Assembly: GCA_964587525.1 (NCBI GenBank)
Contig: CAZPLZ010000012.1
Coordinates: 1-30,607 of the forward strand
Length of the DNA stretch: 30,607 bases
Origin: CAZPLZ01 sp964587525
Lineage (GTDB): Bacteria; Oederibacteriota; CAKKQC01
Reading direction: 5' to 3'
The first letter of the stretch is position 1. Each line of letters begins with the position of its first letter. The notes under the pieces were generated by a model, which saw nothing but the letters and a program-made list of their open reading frames with translations, had not been told where the DNA came from and searched no databases. A program made the position numbers and the translations under genes. Of this stretch, positions 1-8,837 are shown piece by piece.

Positions 1-72
1 GTCCCCATCGACTAACGGTCAGGTCGCTACCCTTTCAAGGTAGTAGTGCGGGTTCGATTCCCGCTGGGGACA
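1..72 (+). tRNA. tRNA-Glu (anticodon UUC)
   Basis: The sequence folds as a complete cloverleaf. The acceptor stem pairs bases 1-7 with 65-71, the anticodon stem is CTACC/GGTAG (27-31 with 39-43), the loop is CTTTCAA with TTC at 34-36, and the T arm is GCGGG-TTCGATT-CCCGC. Base 72 (A) is the discriminator and no CCA is encoded. It should be charged by the GltX encoded 7 kb downstream. It begins at the first base of the window, so its promoter is not visible. Confidence 0.95.
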
Positions 73-74
73 GA

Positions 75-80
75 TATAAT
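75..80 (+). promoter_or_regulatory. TATAAT -10-like hexamer abutting the Rieske gene
   Basis: A perfect TATAAT lies three bases after the tRNA and directly before the ATG at 81. If it is used, the mRNA would start inside the annotated ORF, near the second in-frame ATG at 90 and close to leaderless. No matching -35 is required to be free, since it would fall inside the tRNA T arm. This is a sequence match only; co-transcription with the tRNA is equally possible. Confidence 0.35.
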
Positions 81-395
81 ATGGGCGCCATGGGTAAGTT
101 CGTCTCTGTAGCTAAGGTGGACCAAATAAAAGATGGTGAGGGCCTTGTGGTCCAGGTTGAAAACGATGAGGTCGCTCTCTTCAGCATCAAGGGACGGATC
201 TACGCCTGCACCAACACCTGCCCGCATCGGGGCGGGCCCATTGGAGAAGGTTCGCTGGACGGGAACGTGGTCACCTGTCCGTGGCACGGCTGGGAGTTCG
301 ATATCACGACTGGAGCGATGCCGGTCAACGTCAATGTGACGATCAAGACGTACGACGTTCAGGTGGATGGCGGGGATATCAAGGTCGCGGTGTGA
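81..395 (+). CDS. Rieske [2Fe-2S] ferredoxin-like protein
   Basis: The 104-residue protein carries both Rieske cluster motifs: C47-P-H49 in CPHRGG and C66-P-W-H69 in CPWHGWEF. The two Cys and two His bind a 2Fe-2S cluster. Its length matches single-domain Rieske ferredoxins of the dioxygenase-ferredoxin or NirD type, which are soluble cytoplasmic electron carriers. No oxygenase or nitrite reductase is next to it, so its redox partner is unknown. The ORF opens at ATG 81, but ATG 90 is in frame, begins a more usual MGKFVSVA N-terminus and fits better if the TATAAT at 75-80 is the promoter. Neither start has a clear Shine-Dalgarno. The TPR gene follows 3 bases after the stop, so the two are probably co-transcribed. 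Confidence 0.9.
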   Translation: MGAMGKFVSVAKVDQIKDGEGLVVQVENDEVALFSIKGRIYACTNTCPHRGGPIGEGSLDGNVVTCPWHGWEFDITTGAMPVNVNVTIKTYDVQVDGGDIKVAV

Positions 396-398
396 GAA

Positions 399-1049
399 GT
401 GATGGCGGATAAGAACAAGGCGCCGGAAGATAAAAGCGGGAAGTCCTCACCGAAGGAGGCCAGCCAGGCGCAGACCGCAACGACGTCGCAGGCAGGTCAG
501 CCCTCACTTGTCGATTCCTACAAGGCCCTGGCTGAGAGCAATCCCACGGACCGTATCGTGCTGCACTGGCTCCTCATGGCCTATCTGTCTCAGAAGGCCT
601 ATGTGGATGGGATCTCGCAATTCCGGAAGTTTGTTATGGCCGACTCGAACAATCACCACGCGCACATGTGCCTGGCCGTGTTATACGAAAAGGGGGGGTA
701 TGAGGATGAGGCCATCCAGGGCTACCGCAGGGTGCTGGCGCTGGATCCCGACGAGGAGCTCGCGTACCTGTTTCTTTCCATGCGCTTGCTGCTGAAGGGC
801 GAGTACGGACGGGCCGTTCAGGTGTGCTCCGCTGGCATCAAGCGGTTTCCCCGGGCCGAGCGATTGCATTTCAACCTGGGGTTTGCCCTGGTTCATCTCA
901 AGAAGTTTGACGCGGCGATCGAAGCTTTCCAGAAAGAGATTGAAATCAACCCACAGCGCTCCGAGGCATACTTCAACATCGAGGTTATCAAGCAGAATAA
1001 GATTTCAGCGGTTCAATTGGGTTCACAGCCTGGTCCTGAGGGCAGATGA
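399..1049 (+). CDS. TPR-repeat protein
   Basis: The 216-residue protein starts with a disordered, Lys/Ser/Gln/Thr-rich tail of about 40 residues. A run of helical tetratricopeptide repeats of about 34 residues follows, from roughly residue 50 to 205; examples are the segments around AVLYEKGGYEDEAIQGYRR and LGFALVHLKKFDAAIEAFQK. TPR arrays are protein-binding scaffolds. There is no signal peptide or membrane segment, so it is likely cytoplasmic. GTG 399 is immediately followed by an in-frame ATG at 402, and either may be the start. It sits between the Rieske gene and recO and its partner cannot be deduced. Confidence 0.85.
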   Translation: MMADKNKAPEDKSGKSSPKEASQAQTATTSQAGQPSLVDSYKALAESNPTDRIVLHWLLMAYLSQKAYVDGISQFRKFVMADSNNHHAHMCLAVLYEKGGYEDEAIQGYRRVLALDPDEELAYLFLSMRLLLKGEYGRAVQVCSAGIKRFPRAERLHFNLGFALVHLKKFDAAIEAFQKEIEINPQRSEAYFNIEVIKQNKISAVQLGSQPGPEGR

Positions 1050-1093
1050 GCATTGCCACCTTTGGTGGCACTGGCCGAAACCCATAGTGTGGC

Positions 1094-1843
1094 ATGGCGC
1101 TGTTCAAGACTGACGGGGTCGTGGTGCGCCGGTGGGATGTGGGTGAGGCTGACCGGCTGCTGACCCTCTTTACCAGGCGGTTCGGCAAGGTGAAGGCGAT
1201 CGCCAAAGGGTGCCGCCGGCCCCGAAGCCGGCTGACGGGGCACCTGGAGCCGCTGAATGTGGCTGAGTTTCTCCTCTGGCGCCGGGAGGGGCGCGAGTTG
1301 GCGCTGGTGAGTGGGGCGGAGCTCAAGGAGCACTATCCTGTCCTCGCGGGGAATTTCCAGGCGTTTACGGCGGGTGAGGTCGCCGCGGAGCTTCTGGATC
1401 GCAGCTTGGAAGAAGACGAGCCCCAGCCGAGGCTCTTTGTCCTGTTTCTCCAGTTTCTCCGCGCCCTGCGTCATCCGGAGCATGCCACCCAGACTCTTCT
1501 GGCGTTCATGGTCCGCGCGGCAGAGGCTCTAGGCTATGCCGTGTCCCTGAAGCACTGCGTCAAGTGCCGCGCGAATCTAACCCGGCCAGGCCCCGCGTGG
1601 CTGGAGTACAGCCTCGGCGGGTTGCTGTGTGAGGTGTGTGGGCCCGGTGGGCGCCGGAGGGGGGAACGCGTGCCTGGGGAGGTGGTGGGTGCCCTGCGCG
1701 CGGCGGCGGCGAAGCCACCGCGGGTGGCCCCGCCTGAAGCGGCGGTGGCGGCTGTACGCGCAGTGGATCGCCTGCTGAGCTATCATCAGGACCGCCATGT
1801 GCTAAACGCCGGACGACTCTTGGGGGACGTGGCCGCGACATGA
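1094..1843 (+). CDS. recO: DNA repair protein RecO
   Basis: RecO helps load RecA on SSB-coated single-stranded DNA in the RecFOR recombination pathway. The 249-residue protein begins with the typical N-terminal OB fold (residues 1-80, MALFKTDGVVVRR then EADRLLTLFTRRFGK). A helical domain follows, with a four-cysteine zinc site at C155, C158, C179 and C182, as in the zinc-containing RecO group. The length is normal. The 44-base gap after the TPR gene shows no clear promoter. The stop overlaps the glyQ start (ATGA at 1840-1843), which suggests translational coupling. The recO-glyQ-glyS order is common in bacteria. Confidence 0.93.
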   Translation: MALFKTDGVVVRRWDVGEADRLLTLFTRRFGKVKAIAKGCRRPRSRLTGHLEPLNVAEFLLWRREGRELALVSGAELKEHYPVLAGNFQAFTAGEVAAELLDRSLEEDEPQPRLFVLFLQFLRALRHPEHATQTLLAFMVRAAEALGYAVSLKHCVKCRANLTRPGPAWLEYSLGGLLCEVCGPGGRRRGERVPGEVVGALRAAAAKPPRVAPPEAAVAAVRAVDRLLSYHQDRHVLNAGRLLGDVAAT

Positions 1844-2721
1844 CGCCGAGGAGGCGTACAACACCACTCACATTTCAGAAAGTCATCCAGGTCCTCAACG
1901 AGTACTGGGCACGCCGTGGATGTCTTCTCCTTCAGCCGTATGACATGGAAAAAGGGGCGGGCACGTTCAACCCCGCCACGGCATTGCGGGTGCTTGGCCC
2001 GCAGCCCTGGAAAGCGGCTTATGTCGAACCCTCCCGTCGTCCCACCGATGGCCGCTACGGGGACAATCCGAACCGCCTTCAGCACTATTACCAGTACCAG
2101 GTGATCCTGAAGCCAGCGCCGGCGGACTGCCAGGAGATGTATTTAGACAGTCTCTTGGTACTCGGCATCGATCCGGCCAGACACGATTTGCGTTTCGTGG
2201 AGGACGACTGGGAATCACCGACGCTGGGGGCGTGGGGGCTGGGATGGGAAGTGTGGAGCGACGGGATGGAGATCACGCAGTTCACGTACTTTCAAGAGGT
2301 TGGGGGGATTCCGCTCAACCCGATACCCGTGGAGCTGACCTACGGGCTCGAACGGATTACGATGTACCTCCAGGATGTGGATAACGTCTATGACCTGAAG
2401 TGGAATGAGACGACATCCTACCGGGACCTTCATCTGAGAACGGAGAAGGAGTTTTCTGCGTACAATTTTGAGCGCGCCTCAACAGAGCTGCTCTTCAAAC
2501 ATTTTGACGATTTTGAGCGGGAGGCCGGGGCGCTCCTGGCGGCGGATCTGCCGCTCCCGGCTTACGACCAGGTGATGAAATGCTCGCACGCGTTCAATTT
2601 GCTGGACGCCCGCGGGGCAGTCAGCGTGGGGGAGCGCGCCCGGTTCATCGGCCGGGTCCGTGATCTCGCCCGCCGTGTGGCGAAAGCTTACGACGAGCGG
2701 TATGGCGCGGGGGCTTCCTAG
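1840..2721 (+). CDS. glyQ: Glycyl-tRNA synthetase alpha subunit
   Basis: This is the catalytic class II subunit of the alpha2-beta2 bacterial GlyRS, which charges tRNA-Gly. The 293-residue chain has the family hallmarks: TFQKVIQVLNEYWARRGC near the N-terminus, QPYDMEKGAGTFNPAT, then AYVEPSRRPTDGRYG, YQVILKP and GLGWEVWSDGMEITQFTYFQ. Its length is normal for GlyQ. The ATG overlaps the recO stop by four bases, and the stop is 3 bases from the glyS ATG, so the two subunits should be made from one mRNA in similar amounts. Confidence 0.97.
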   Translation: MTPRRRTTPLTFQKVIQVLNEYWARRGCLLLQPYDMEKGAGTFNPATALRVLGPQPWKAAYVEPSRRPTDGRYGDNPNRLQHYYQYQVILKPAPADCQEMYLDSLLVLGIDPARHDLRFVEDDWESPTLGAWGLGWEVWSDGMEITQFTYFQEVGGIPLNPIPVELTYGLERITMYLQDVDNVYDLKWNETTSYRDLHLRTEKEFSAYNFERASTELLFKHFDDFEREAGALLAADLPLPAYDQVMKCSHAFNLLDARGAVSVGERARFIGRVRDLARRVAKAYDERYGAGAS

Positions 2722-2724
2722 GAC

Positions 2725-4791
2725 ATGACGGCAAAGGCTACGGACGCTCTCTTGGAAATCGGGACGGAGGAGATCCCGGCCAGGTTCTTGCCGTTGGCCC
2801 GGTGGCAGCTTCATGACCTGGCGAGTCAGCTCTTACAGCAGCACGTCCTCCCGTGCACTGACATCATGGTTCATGCCACCCCACGGCGGCTGGTGCTGCT
2901 GCTCAGGGGTGTTCCCGTTGCGCAGGAAATCCGGGAGGTCGTGGTGCTGGGGCCGCTGAAGGCTTTAGGGTTTGACGCAGGTGGCCAACCCACTCCGGCT
3001 GCGGAAGGGTTTGCCCGCAAGCATGGCGTTCCAGTCAGCGCTCTTGTGGAAAGGCCGGGTGAGAAAGGTGTCCGCCTGGCCTACGTGGGCCAGGAGGCTG
3101 GCAAGCCCGCAGCCAAGGTGCTCCCCCACGTGTTTGCGCAGGTGGTCGAGGGCCTGCAGTTTCCGAAATCAATGCGCTGGCCGCAGTCGCCGACGGTGTT
3201 TGTGCGCCCGATCCGCTGGCTTCTGGCGCTTCTGGGGCGCCGCCCTTTGAAGATGGCGGCGGGGGGTCTTAAGGCTGGCGTCACCACGCGGGGCCGGCGG
3301 TATGTGCATCCCAAGCCGTTACCCGTCAGGTCCGCCGGTGAATATGTCAGGGTCTTGAAGCGGGCCGGGATCATTCTCGATGCCCGGGAGCGGCAGGCGG
3401 TGATCCGGCGGGGGGCTGACCGGCTGGCCGCACGGGCCAGGGGCCGGGTCCTCTGGGACGAAGAACTGCTGAGTGAGGTGGCCGATCTCGTCGAGGCCCC
3501 CGTCGTCATTCTGGGGTCTTTTCCAAAAGACATGCTGGAGCTGCCTCAGCCGGTGCTGGTGGCGGCCATGCAGGAGCACCAGCGATATTTCCCGGTTGGT
3601 GATTCTGGAGGAACATTGCTTCCTTTCTTTATTGCAGTGTCCAACGGTGTCAACACCAAGGCGGTGGTGGCAGGGAACGAGCGGGTGCTCAAAGCTCGGC
3701 TGGCCGACGCGCAGTTTTTCTATTCAGAGGACCGGAAAAAGCGGCTGGAGGAATTTCTTGAGCCGTTGGGCGGGATGATATGGCAGACCAGGGCGGGTAC
3801 TCAACTGGACAAAGCCAGGCGGCTGGAAGCGCTGGCCGGCTGGCTGGCTGAGCGGGTGGGTGCCGATGTCGGCGTAGTCCGGCGGGCGGCGTTGCTCTGC
3901 AAGGCTGATCTAGTCACCAGGATGGTGTTCGAATTCCCCACCCTGGAGGGGGCAACTGGAGGGTTGTACGCCGAGGCTTCAGGTGAGCCGGCTGCTGTGG
4001 CACGCGCCATCGCCGAGCACTACCGCCCGCAGGGGCCGCGTGACGATATCCCCTTCACGGACCCCGGATCGGTGCTGGCGTTGGCCGATAAGGTGGACGA
4101 TATGGTCTTGCATTTCGCGCTGGGGCATCTCCCTACTGGCACGGCTGATCCGTATGGTCTGCGCCGCGCCGCGCTCGGCGTTATCCGGATCGTGTTCGAG
4201 CGAGGCTGGCGGCTCTCCCTCGCCGAGGTGATGGGCTGTGCACTAGAAGAAGGCCGCCAGGTTCTGTCTACCGCACCGGCATCGTCGGTTCAGGCCGTCC
4301 TCCATTTCCTCCGTGGCCGGCTGGAGGCGGTTTTTGCGGAGCAGGGGTTTGCGCATGATGAAATCCAGGCCAGTTTGGCTGACTTTGATGATATCGTCCT
4401 GGCAGCCCAGCGGCTGCGGGCGATCGCCGTGTTGCGGCACCGGCCGGACTTCCGGGAGAGCATGTTCGCGCTGTCCCGGGTGACGAACATTCTCCCGAAG
4501 GATTTCTCCGGGGACACGGTGGACCCCGCGGCGCTTGACACTGAGGAGCGTGCACTCTATGACGCGCATGAGCTGGTGCGGGATCTTTGCCGCCAACTTG
4601 CCCATGACGGGGAGTTTGAGCAGCTTTACACCCAACTGTCTTCGTTGAAGCCGCCTATTGACCGGTTCTTCGATCGTGTCCTCGTGATGGAAAAGGAAAC
4701 ATCAGTTCGTAACCGCCGCCTCGCACTTCTCAAACACCTCGAAACCTCCATCCGGCTCTTCGCCGACGTCAGGCAACTGGTGATTGCCTGA
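2725..4791 (+). CDS. glyS: Glycyl-tRNA synthetase beta subunit
   Basis: The beta subunit binds tRNA-Gly in the two-subunit GlyRS. The 688-residue protein opens with the GlyS signature (LLEIGTEEIPARFLPLA), contains MRWPQSPTVFVRPIRWLLAL and the HD-like stretch AMQEHQRYFPV, and ends with a DALR-type anticodon-binding region (YDAHELVRDLC, then FDRVLVM and RLALLKHL). Its length is typical. It lies 3 bases after glyQ. The next gene, topA, starts 30 bases later behind its own promoter-like motif. Confidence 0.96.
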   Translation: MTAKATDALLEIGTEEIPARFLPLARWQLHDLASQLLQQHVLPCTDIMVHATPRRLVLLLRGVPVAQEIREVVVLGPLKALGFDAGGQPTPAAEGFARKHGVPVSALVERPGEKGVRLAYVGQEAGKPAAKVLPHVFAQVVEGLQFPKSMRWPQSPTVFVRPIRWLLALLGRRPLKMAAGGLKAGVTTRGRRYVHPKPLPVRSAGEYVRVLKRAGIILDARERQAVIRRGADRLAARARGRVLWDEELLSEVADLVEAPVVILGSFPKDMLELPQPVLVAAMQEHQRYFPVGDSGGTLLPFFIAVSNGVNTKAVVAGNERVLKARLADAQFFYSEDRKKRLEEFLEPLGGMIWQTRAGTQLDKARRLEALAGWLAERVGADVGVVRRAALLCKADLVTRMVFEFPTLEGATGGLYAEASGEPAAVARAIAEHYRPQGPRDDIPFTDPGSVLALADKVDDMVLHFALGHLPTGTADPYGLRRAALGVIRIVFERGWRLSLAEVMGCALEEGRQVLSTAPASSVQAVLHFLRGRLEAVFAEQGFAHDEIQASLADFDDIVLAAQRLRAIAVLRHRPDFRESMFALSRVTNILPKDFSGDTVDPAALDTEERALYDAHELVRDLCRQLAHDGEFEQLYTQLSSLKPPIDRFFDRVLVMEKETSVRNRRLALLKHLETSIRLFADVRQLVIA

Positions 4792-4795
4792 TCAT

Positions 4796-4814
4796 TTGAC
4801 ATCTTTGCTATCCT
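4796..4814 (+). promoter_or_regulatory. Promoter-like TTGACA-N7-TATCCT before topA
   Basis: TTGACA at 4796-4801 is a perfect -35 hexamer, but the only -10-like element (TGC-TATCCT, hexamer 4809-4814, with an extended-minus-ten TGn) follows after 7 bases instead of 17. The hexamer ends 7 bases before the topA ATG. The same TTGACA-N7-TA arrangement occurs before the MNT gene at 15824, so it may be a real element of unusual spacing. It could also be chance. Confidence 0.3.
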
Positions 4815-4821
4815 GAGTGGA

Positions 4822-7239
4822 ATGGGAGATGACCCGGTTGTAAGCGTGGAGCAAACCGGCGGGCTTAATGTGCCGGAAGATGGGTTGGGGACAAAGAAAA
4901 AGGTGAAAGCAGCCCGGGCAGGCAAGCAGGGTAGCCCGAAGATCCGCCTGCTTATCGTCGAGTCCCCCGCCAAGGCAAAAACCATCAACAAGTTTGTGGG
5001 CCGCCGGTATGTGGTCAAGGCGTGCATGGGTCATGTGCGCGACCTGCCGAAATCCCGTCTTGGCGTGGACGTGGAGAATAATTTTTCCCCAAAATATGTT
5101 GTGCTGAAGGGCAAGCGTGAGATTGTGAAGGAACTCAAGCACGACGCCGCCCGCGCCGAGGCGGTGTACCTGGCGACCGATCCAGACCGCGAAGGTGAGG
5201 CGATCTGCTGGCATCTTAAGGAGGCGCTAAAGCTGCCAGACGCCAAGGTGCGCCGGGTCACCTTCAACGAGATCACGAAGAAGGTCGTCAAGGATGCCGT
5301 GGACAACGCGACAAACGTGATCAATACCAAACTGGTCGATGCGCAGCAGGCCCGCCGGGTGCTGGACCGCTTGGTCGGCTACAACTTAAGCCCGCTCCTC
5401 TGGACCAAGGTGCGGCGCGGGCTGTCGGCCGGACGGGTGCAATCGGTCGCGGTGCGCCTGATCTGTGACCGGGAGGAGCTCATCACCGCGTTCGTTCCTA
5501 AGGAGTACTGGTCCATCACCGCCATCCTTTCCTCCAAAGGCGGGAAGCCATTCGAGGCCAAGCTGGCTCAGCTTGACGGGGCCAAGGTCGAAATCGCGAC
5601 CGGCGAGCAAGTTCAGGCTGCCATCACACGGATCCAGGCAGGGCCGTTCGTCATCCGGAATGTGGAGAAGAAGGAGATGCGGCGCCATCCGACCCCGCCG
5701 TTCATCACCAGCACGCTGCAGCAGGAAGCGTCTAAGCGGTACCGGTTCACCGCCAAGCGGACCATGATGATCGCGCAGACACTCTACGAGGGTGTGGATC
5801 TGGGACAGGGCAGCCGGGAAGGGCTCATCACGTATATGCGCACAGATTCGGTCCGGGTCTCTGCCGAAGCCCAGCGCGAAGCCCGGGACGTGCTGGCGAA
5901 GCTGTTCGGGAGCGATATCCTGCCCCCAGAGCCGCCGGTATACAAGGGCCGGTCCAGGGCGCAGGATGCGCACGAAGCGATCCGGCCCTCCACCGCCTCC
6001 CGGGAGCCGGAGGAGGTAAAGAGTTTCCTGACGCCGGACCAGGACAAGCTGTACCGGCTGGTCTGGCAGCGCTTCATGGCGAGCCAGTCCGCTCCGGCGG
6101 TGCTGGATCAGACCGCGGTGGACATCGAAGCGGGGGCGGGGGTCCTCCGCGCCACCGGTGTTGTGGTGAAGTTCTCCGGTTTTACCTCGCTCTACCAAGA
6201 GGCACGCGAGGAGCACGAGGCGAAGCCAGAGGAGGAGCAGGCGGGTGGACTGCCGGCGGGACTGACGGTGGGAGACTCGCTGGACCTTCAGGAGATAAAG
6301 CCCGCTCAGCATTTCACCCAGCCGCCTCCCCGGTACACGGATGCGTTGCTGGTGAAATCGCTGGAGGAGGACGGTATTGGCCGGCCGAGCACATACGCGC
6401 CCATTATCAGCACCATCCTGGACCGTGGCTACGTGGAACGGCGTGAGGGACGGTTCTTTCCCACTGAGCTCGGCCAGCTCGTTAACAAATTGCTGGTCCA
6501 GCACTTCGCGGATATTATCAACGTGCAGTTCACCGCCCAGATGGAAGAGCGGCTCGACGAGATCGAAGCGGGCAATGTGGGGTGGGTGGAGGTGCTGCGG
6601 GGGTTCCACGCGCCGTTTCAAGCCGACATGGAAAAGGCCCGTGTGGAGATGCGCGACGTCAAGAAGGAGATGGAGGTGGTCACCGACATCACGTGTGAGA
6701 AGTGCGGGAAGCCCATGATCGTGCGCTGGGGGCGGCACGGGAAGTTCCTGGCCTGCTCTGGCTACCCGGAATGCAAAAACGCCAAGTCATACGAGAGCGA
6801 TGCAGCGGGTAACATCATCGTGAAGGAGCCCGAGGTGACCGATGAGAAGTGCGAGAAGTGCGGTTCACCGATGGTGATCCGCTCCGGGCGGTTCGGGAAA
6901 TTCATGGCCTGCCAGAATTATCCTGAATGCAAGACCACGCGCTCGATTCCGCTTGATTTCGTCTGCCCCCGTGCTGGGTGCGGAGGCCGGCTGGTGACGC
7001 GCCGGACACGTAAGGGCCGCATGTTCTACGGCTGCAATAAATATCCGGAATGCAATTTTGTCACCTGGAACGCGCCGGTTAAGGAGCCGTGCCCCAAGTG
7101 CCAATCACCCTTCCTCACCGAGCGCAAGCTCAAAATGGTGCGCCACCTCGTGTGTCCGGTTGAGGGTTGCGGGTACGAGAAAGAAGAAGGGTTGGCGGCT
7201 CCAGAAATTCCAGCTACGGTCCCGACCAGCACTTCCTGA
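4822..7239 (+). CDS. topA: DNA topoisomerase I
   Basis: TopA is a type IA topoisomerase that relaxes negative supercoils. The 805-residue protein has a Toprim domain (E47 in LLIVESPAKAKTI, and D120-P-D122-R-E-G-E126) and the catalytic tyrosine Y338 in GLITYMRTDS. The C-terminus holds four Topo-type zinc ribbons starting near residues 620, 674, 715 and 755 (for example CEKCGKPMIVRW and CEKCGSPMVIRS). The first 40 residues, before IRLLIVESPAKAK, are a Lys-rich extension that most TopA lack. The true start could therefore lie further in, but ATG 4822 sits just after the promoter-like motif. The stop is only a few bases from the start region of gltX. Confidence 0.97.
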   Translation: MGDDPVVSVEQTGGLNVPEDGLGTKKKVKAARAGKQGSPKIRLLIVESPAKAKTINKFVGRRYVVKACMGHVRDLPKSRLGVDVENNFSPKYVVLKGKREIVKELKHDAARAEAVYLATDPDREGEAICWHLKEALKLPDAKVRRVTFNEITKKVVKDAVDNATNVINTKLVDAQQARRVLDRLVGYNLSPLLWTKVRRGLSAGRVQSVAVRLICDREELITAFVPKEYWSITAILSSKGGKPFEAKLAQLDGAKVEIATGEQVQAAITRIQAGPFVIRNVEKKEMRRHPTPPFITSTLQQEASKRYRFTAKRTMMIAQTLYEGVDLGQGSREGLITYMRTDSVRVSAEAQREARDVLAKLFGSDILPPEPPVYKGRSRAQDAHEAIRPSTASREPEEVKSFLTPDQDKLYRLVWQRFMASQSAPAVLDQTAVDIEAGAGVLRATGVVVKFSGFTSLYQEAREEHEAKPEEEQAGGLPAGLTVGDSLDLQEIKPAQHFTQPPPRYTDALLVKSLEEDGIGRPSTYAPIISTILDRGYVERREGRFFPTELGQLVNKLLVQHFADIINVQFTAQMEERLDEIEAGNVGWVEVLRGFHAPFQADMEKARVEMRDVKKEMEVVTDITCEKCGKPMIVRWGRHGKFLACSGYPECKNAKSYESDAAGNIIVKEPEVTDEKCEKCGSPMVIRSGRFGKFMACQNYPECKTTRSIPLDFVCPRAGCGGRLVTRRTRKGRMFYGCNKYPECNFVTWNAPVKEPCPKCQSPFLTERKLKMVRHLVCPVEGCGYEKEEGLAAPEIPATVPTSTS

Positions 7240-7246
7240 TTTTCCT

Positions 7247-8734
7247 CTGCCCATTTCCTTAATTTCCCCCTCCCCTCGCGTTCGCTTCGCGCCTTCACCA
7301 ACGGGCACACTGCATGTGGGAAGCGTCAGGACGGCACTGTTCAACTGGCTGTTTGCTCGTCATCACGGCGGGGTGTTCATCCTGCGCATTGACGATACCG
7401 ATGTTGTCCGGTCCAACGAAGAATATTTAACAAATATCCTCGCCTCATTGGACTGGCTCGGGCTCGCCTGGGATGAGGGCCCGCAACGCCAGGAGCCCGG
7501 TCGCGACCAGGGCGATCACGGGCCGTACCGGCAGTCCAGACGTCAGGAGCGGTACCAGTCCGTCGCGCAACAGCTTCTGGCCGAGGGTAAAGCTTTTCAT
7601 TGTTATTGTTCAGCAGAGGAGCTTGAAGCCAAGCGCCAGCAAGCCGCCCGGCAGAAGACGGCCCCTCGGTATGACGGCCGCTGCCTCGATTTAACGGACG
7701 CGCAGCGGTCCAAATTCGAGGCGGAGGGGCGGAAACCGGCGATCAGGTTCCGGCTGCCGGACGGTCCGGCCATCGTTCTGGAGGATCTCATCCGCGGCCG
7801 GGTGGAGTTTCCCCGGGAGATGCTCGATCATTTCATCCTGGTTCGGTCCGACGGCAAGCCCGTGTACAATTTTGTCTCCGCGGTCGATGAGGCTGACCTG
7901 AAAATTACTCACGTGATCCGGGGCGATGACCATCTCTCCAACACGCCCAAGCAGATCCTAGTCATGGAGGCGCTGGGGTTGGCGCTTCCCCGGTACGCGC
8001 ACCTGCCGCAGATCCTGGGACTCGACCGAGCGCGGCTCTCCAAGCGCCATGGGGCCCCGGGCATCCTGGAGCTGCGCGAGGAAGGCTTCCTTCCGGACGC
8101 CGTCGTGAATTTCCTCGCGCTGCTGGGCTGGTCCTACAACGACACCGACGAAATCTTCAGCCCTGCCGAGCTCGTTGAGAAATTCGACCTGGCGCGGGTC
8201 GGCTCCGCGCCCGCGGTGTTCGATGAGAAGAAGCTCCTGTGGATGAATGGCCTGTACATCCGCAAAGCCCCCACTACCGGGATCTTGCCCGAGTTGCGGA
8301 AGCGGGTTCTCGCTGCGTATGACACACCCTACGCCAAGGACTCAGCGTATGTCGAACGGGTGCTCAATCTGGTGAAGGAGAGCTTGAAGACCCTAGCCGA
8401 GGTTGTGCCGGCGACCGAGTTTTTCTTTCATGAGGAGCTCAAGTGGGAAGAGGAAGCCCGAAAGAAGCTGCTGGAATGGCCGCGCGCTGCCGAGATTTTG
8501 AACGGTGTTCACGCCGTCCTGGGAAAGGCTGAACCGTTCACCCCCGAGTGCCTGGAGGCTCAATTGCGTACGAGCGCTGAGGAGGCCGGTTGCAAATTTA
8601 AGGATTTTGTGCACCCGACCCGGTTTGCTTGCACGGGCCGCGTCGCGGGTCCCAGCCTCTTTCATCTCCTGGAAGTGCTGGGGCGCGAGCGCTGCCTGTC
8701 GCGTGTCCAGGCTGCTTGTTCCTTGCTAAAGTAA
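7247..8734 (+). CDS. gltX: Glutamyl-tRNA synthetase, non-standard or uncertain start
   Basis: GltX is a class I synthetase that attaches Glu to tRNA-Glu, and in bacteria without GlnRS also to tRNA-Gln. The protein has RVRFAPSPTGTLHVG (HIGH-type motif HVG), FILRIDDTDVVRSNEEY, HVIRGDDHLSNTPKQ and the KMSKS-type RLSKRHG at about residue 263, followed by the helical anticodon-binding domain. The frame is open back into topA (to 7058), but ATG, GTG and TTG are all absent between the topA stop and RVRF. CTG 7247 and ATT 7253 or 7262 are the only near candidates that give a normal N-terminus. CTG 7247 is a placeholder giving 495 residues, a usual length. An ATG, GTG or TTG deep inside topA would add a long basic tail unlike the family. 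tRNA-Gln follows 31 bases downstream. Confidence 0.92.
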   Translation: MPISLISPSPRVRFAPSPTGTLHVGSVRTALFNWLFARHHGGVFILRIDDTDVVRSNEEYLTNILASLDWLGLAWDEGPQRQEPGRDQGDHGPYRQSRRQERYQSVAQQLLAEGKAFHCYCSAEELEAKRQQAARQKTAPRYDGRCLDLTDAQRSKFEAEGRKPAIRFRLPDGPAIVLEDLIRGRVEFPREMLDHFILVRSDGKPVYNFVSAVDEADLKITHVIRGDDHLSNTPKQILVMEALGLALPRYAHLPQILGLDRARLSKRHGAPGILELREEGFLPDAVVNFLALLGWSYNDTDEIFSPAELVEKFDLARVGSAPAVFDEKKLLWMNGLYIRKAPTTGILPELRKRVLAAYDTPYAKDSAYVERVLNLVKESLKTLAEVVPATEFFFHEELKWEEEARKKLLEWPRAAEILNGVHAVLGKAEPFTPECLEAQLRTSAEEAGCKFKDFVHPTRFACTGRVAGPSLFHLLEVLGRERCLSRVQAACSLLK

Positions 8735-8765
8735 CATACCGGTTTATTCGCAAGGGTTTTATCTT

Positions 8766-8837
8766 TGCGGGGTGATGTAATGGTAACATGCCTGGCTCTG
8801 AACCAGGTCACTCTAGGTTCGACTCCTAGCCCCGCAG
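8766..8837 (+). tRNA. tRNA-Gln (anticodon CUG)
   Basis: The cloverleaf is complete. The acceptor TGCGGGG (8766-8772) pairs with CCCCGCA (8830-8836), the anticodon stem is CCTGG/CCAGG with loop CTCTGAA (anticodon CTG), and the T arm is CTAGG-TTCGACT-CCTAG. The U1-A72 pair is typical of tRNA-Gln. G8837 is the discriminator, and no CCA is encoded. It lies 31 bases after gltX, so the two may share a transcript. G8837 is also the first base of the long palindrome that starts the first GIY-YIG module. Confidence 0.95.

Noticed and set aside
5386..6738. 450-codon minus-strand ORF
   Set aside because: It lies wholly inside topA, is antisense to conserved domains and is His/Leu/Arg/Pro-rich without motifs. 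It is a shadow of GC-rich coding DNA.
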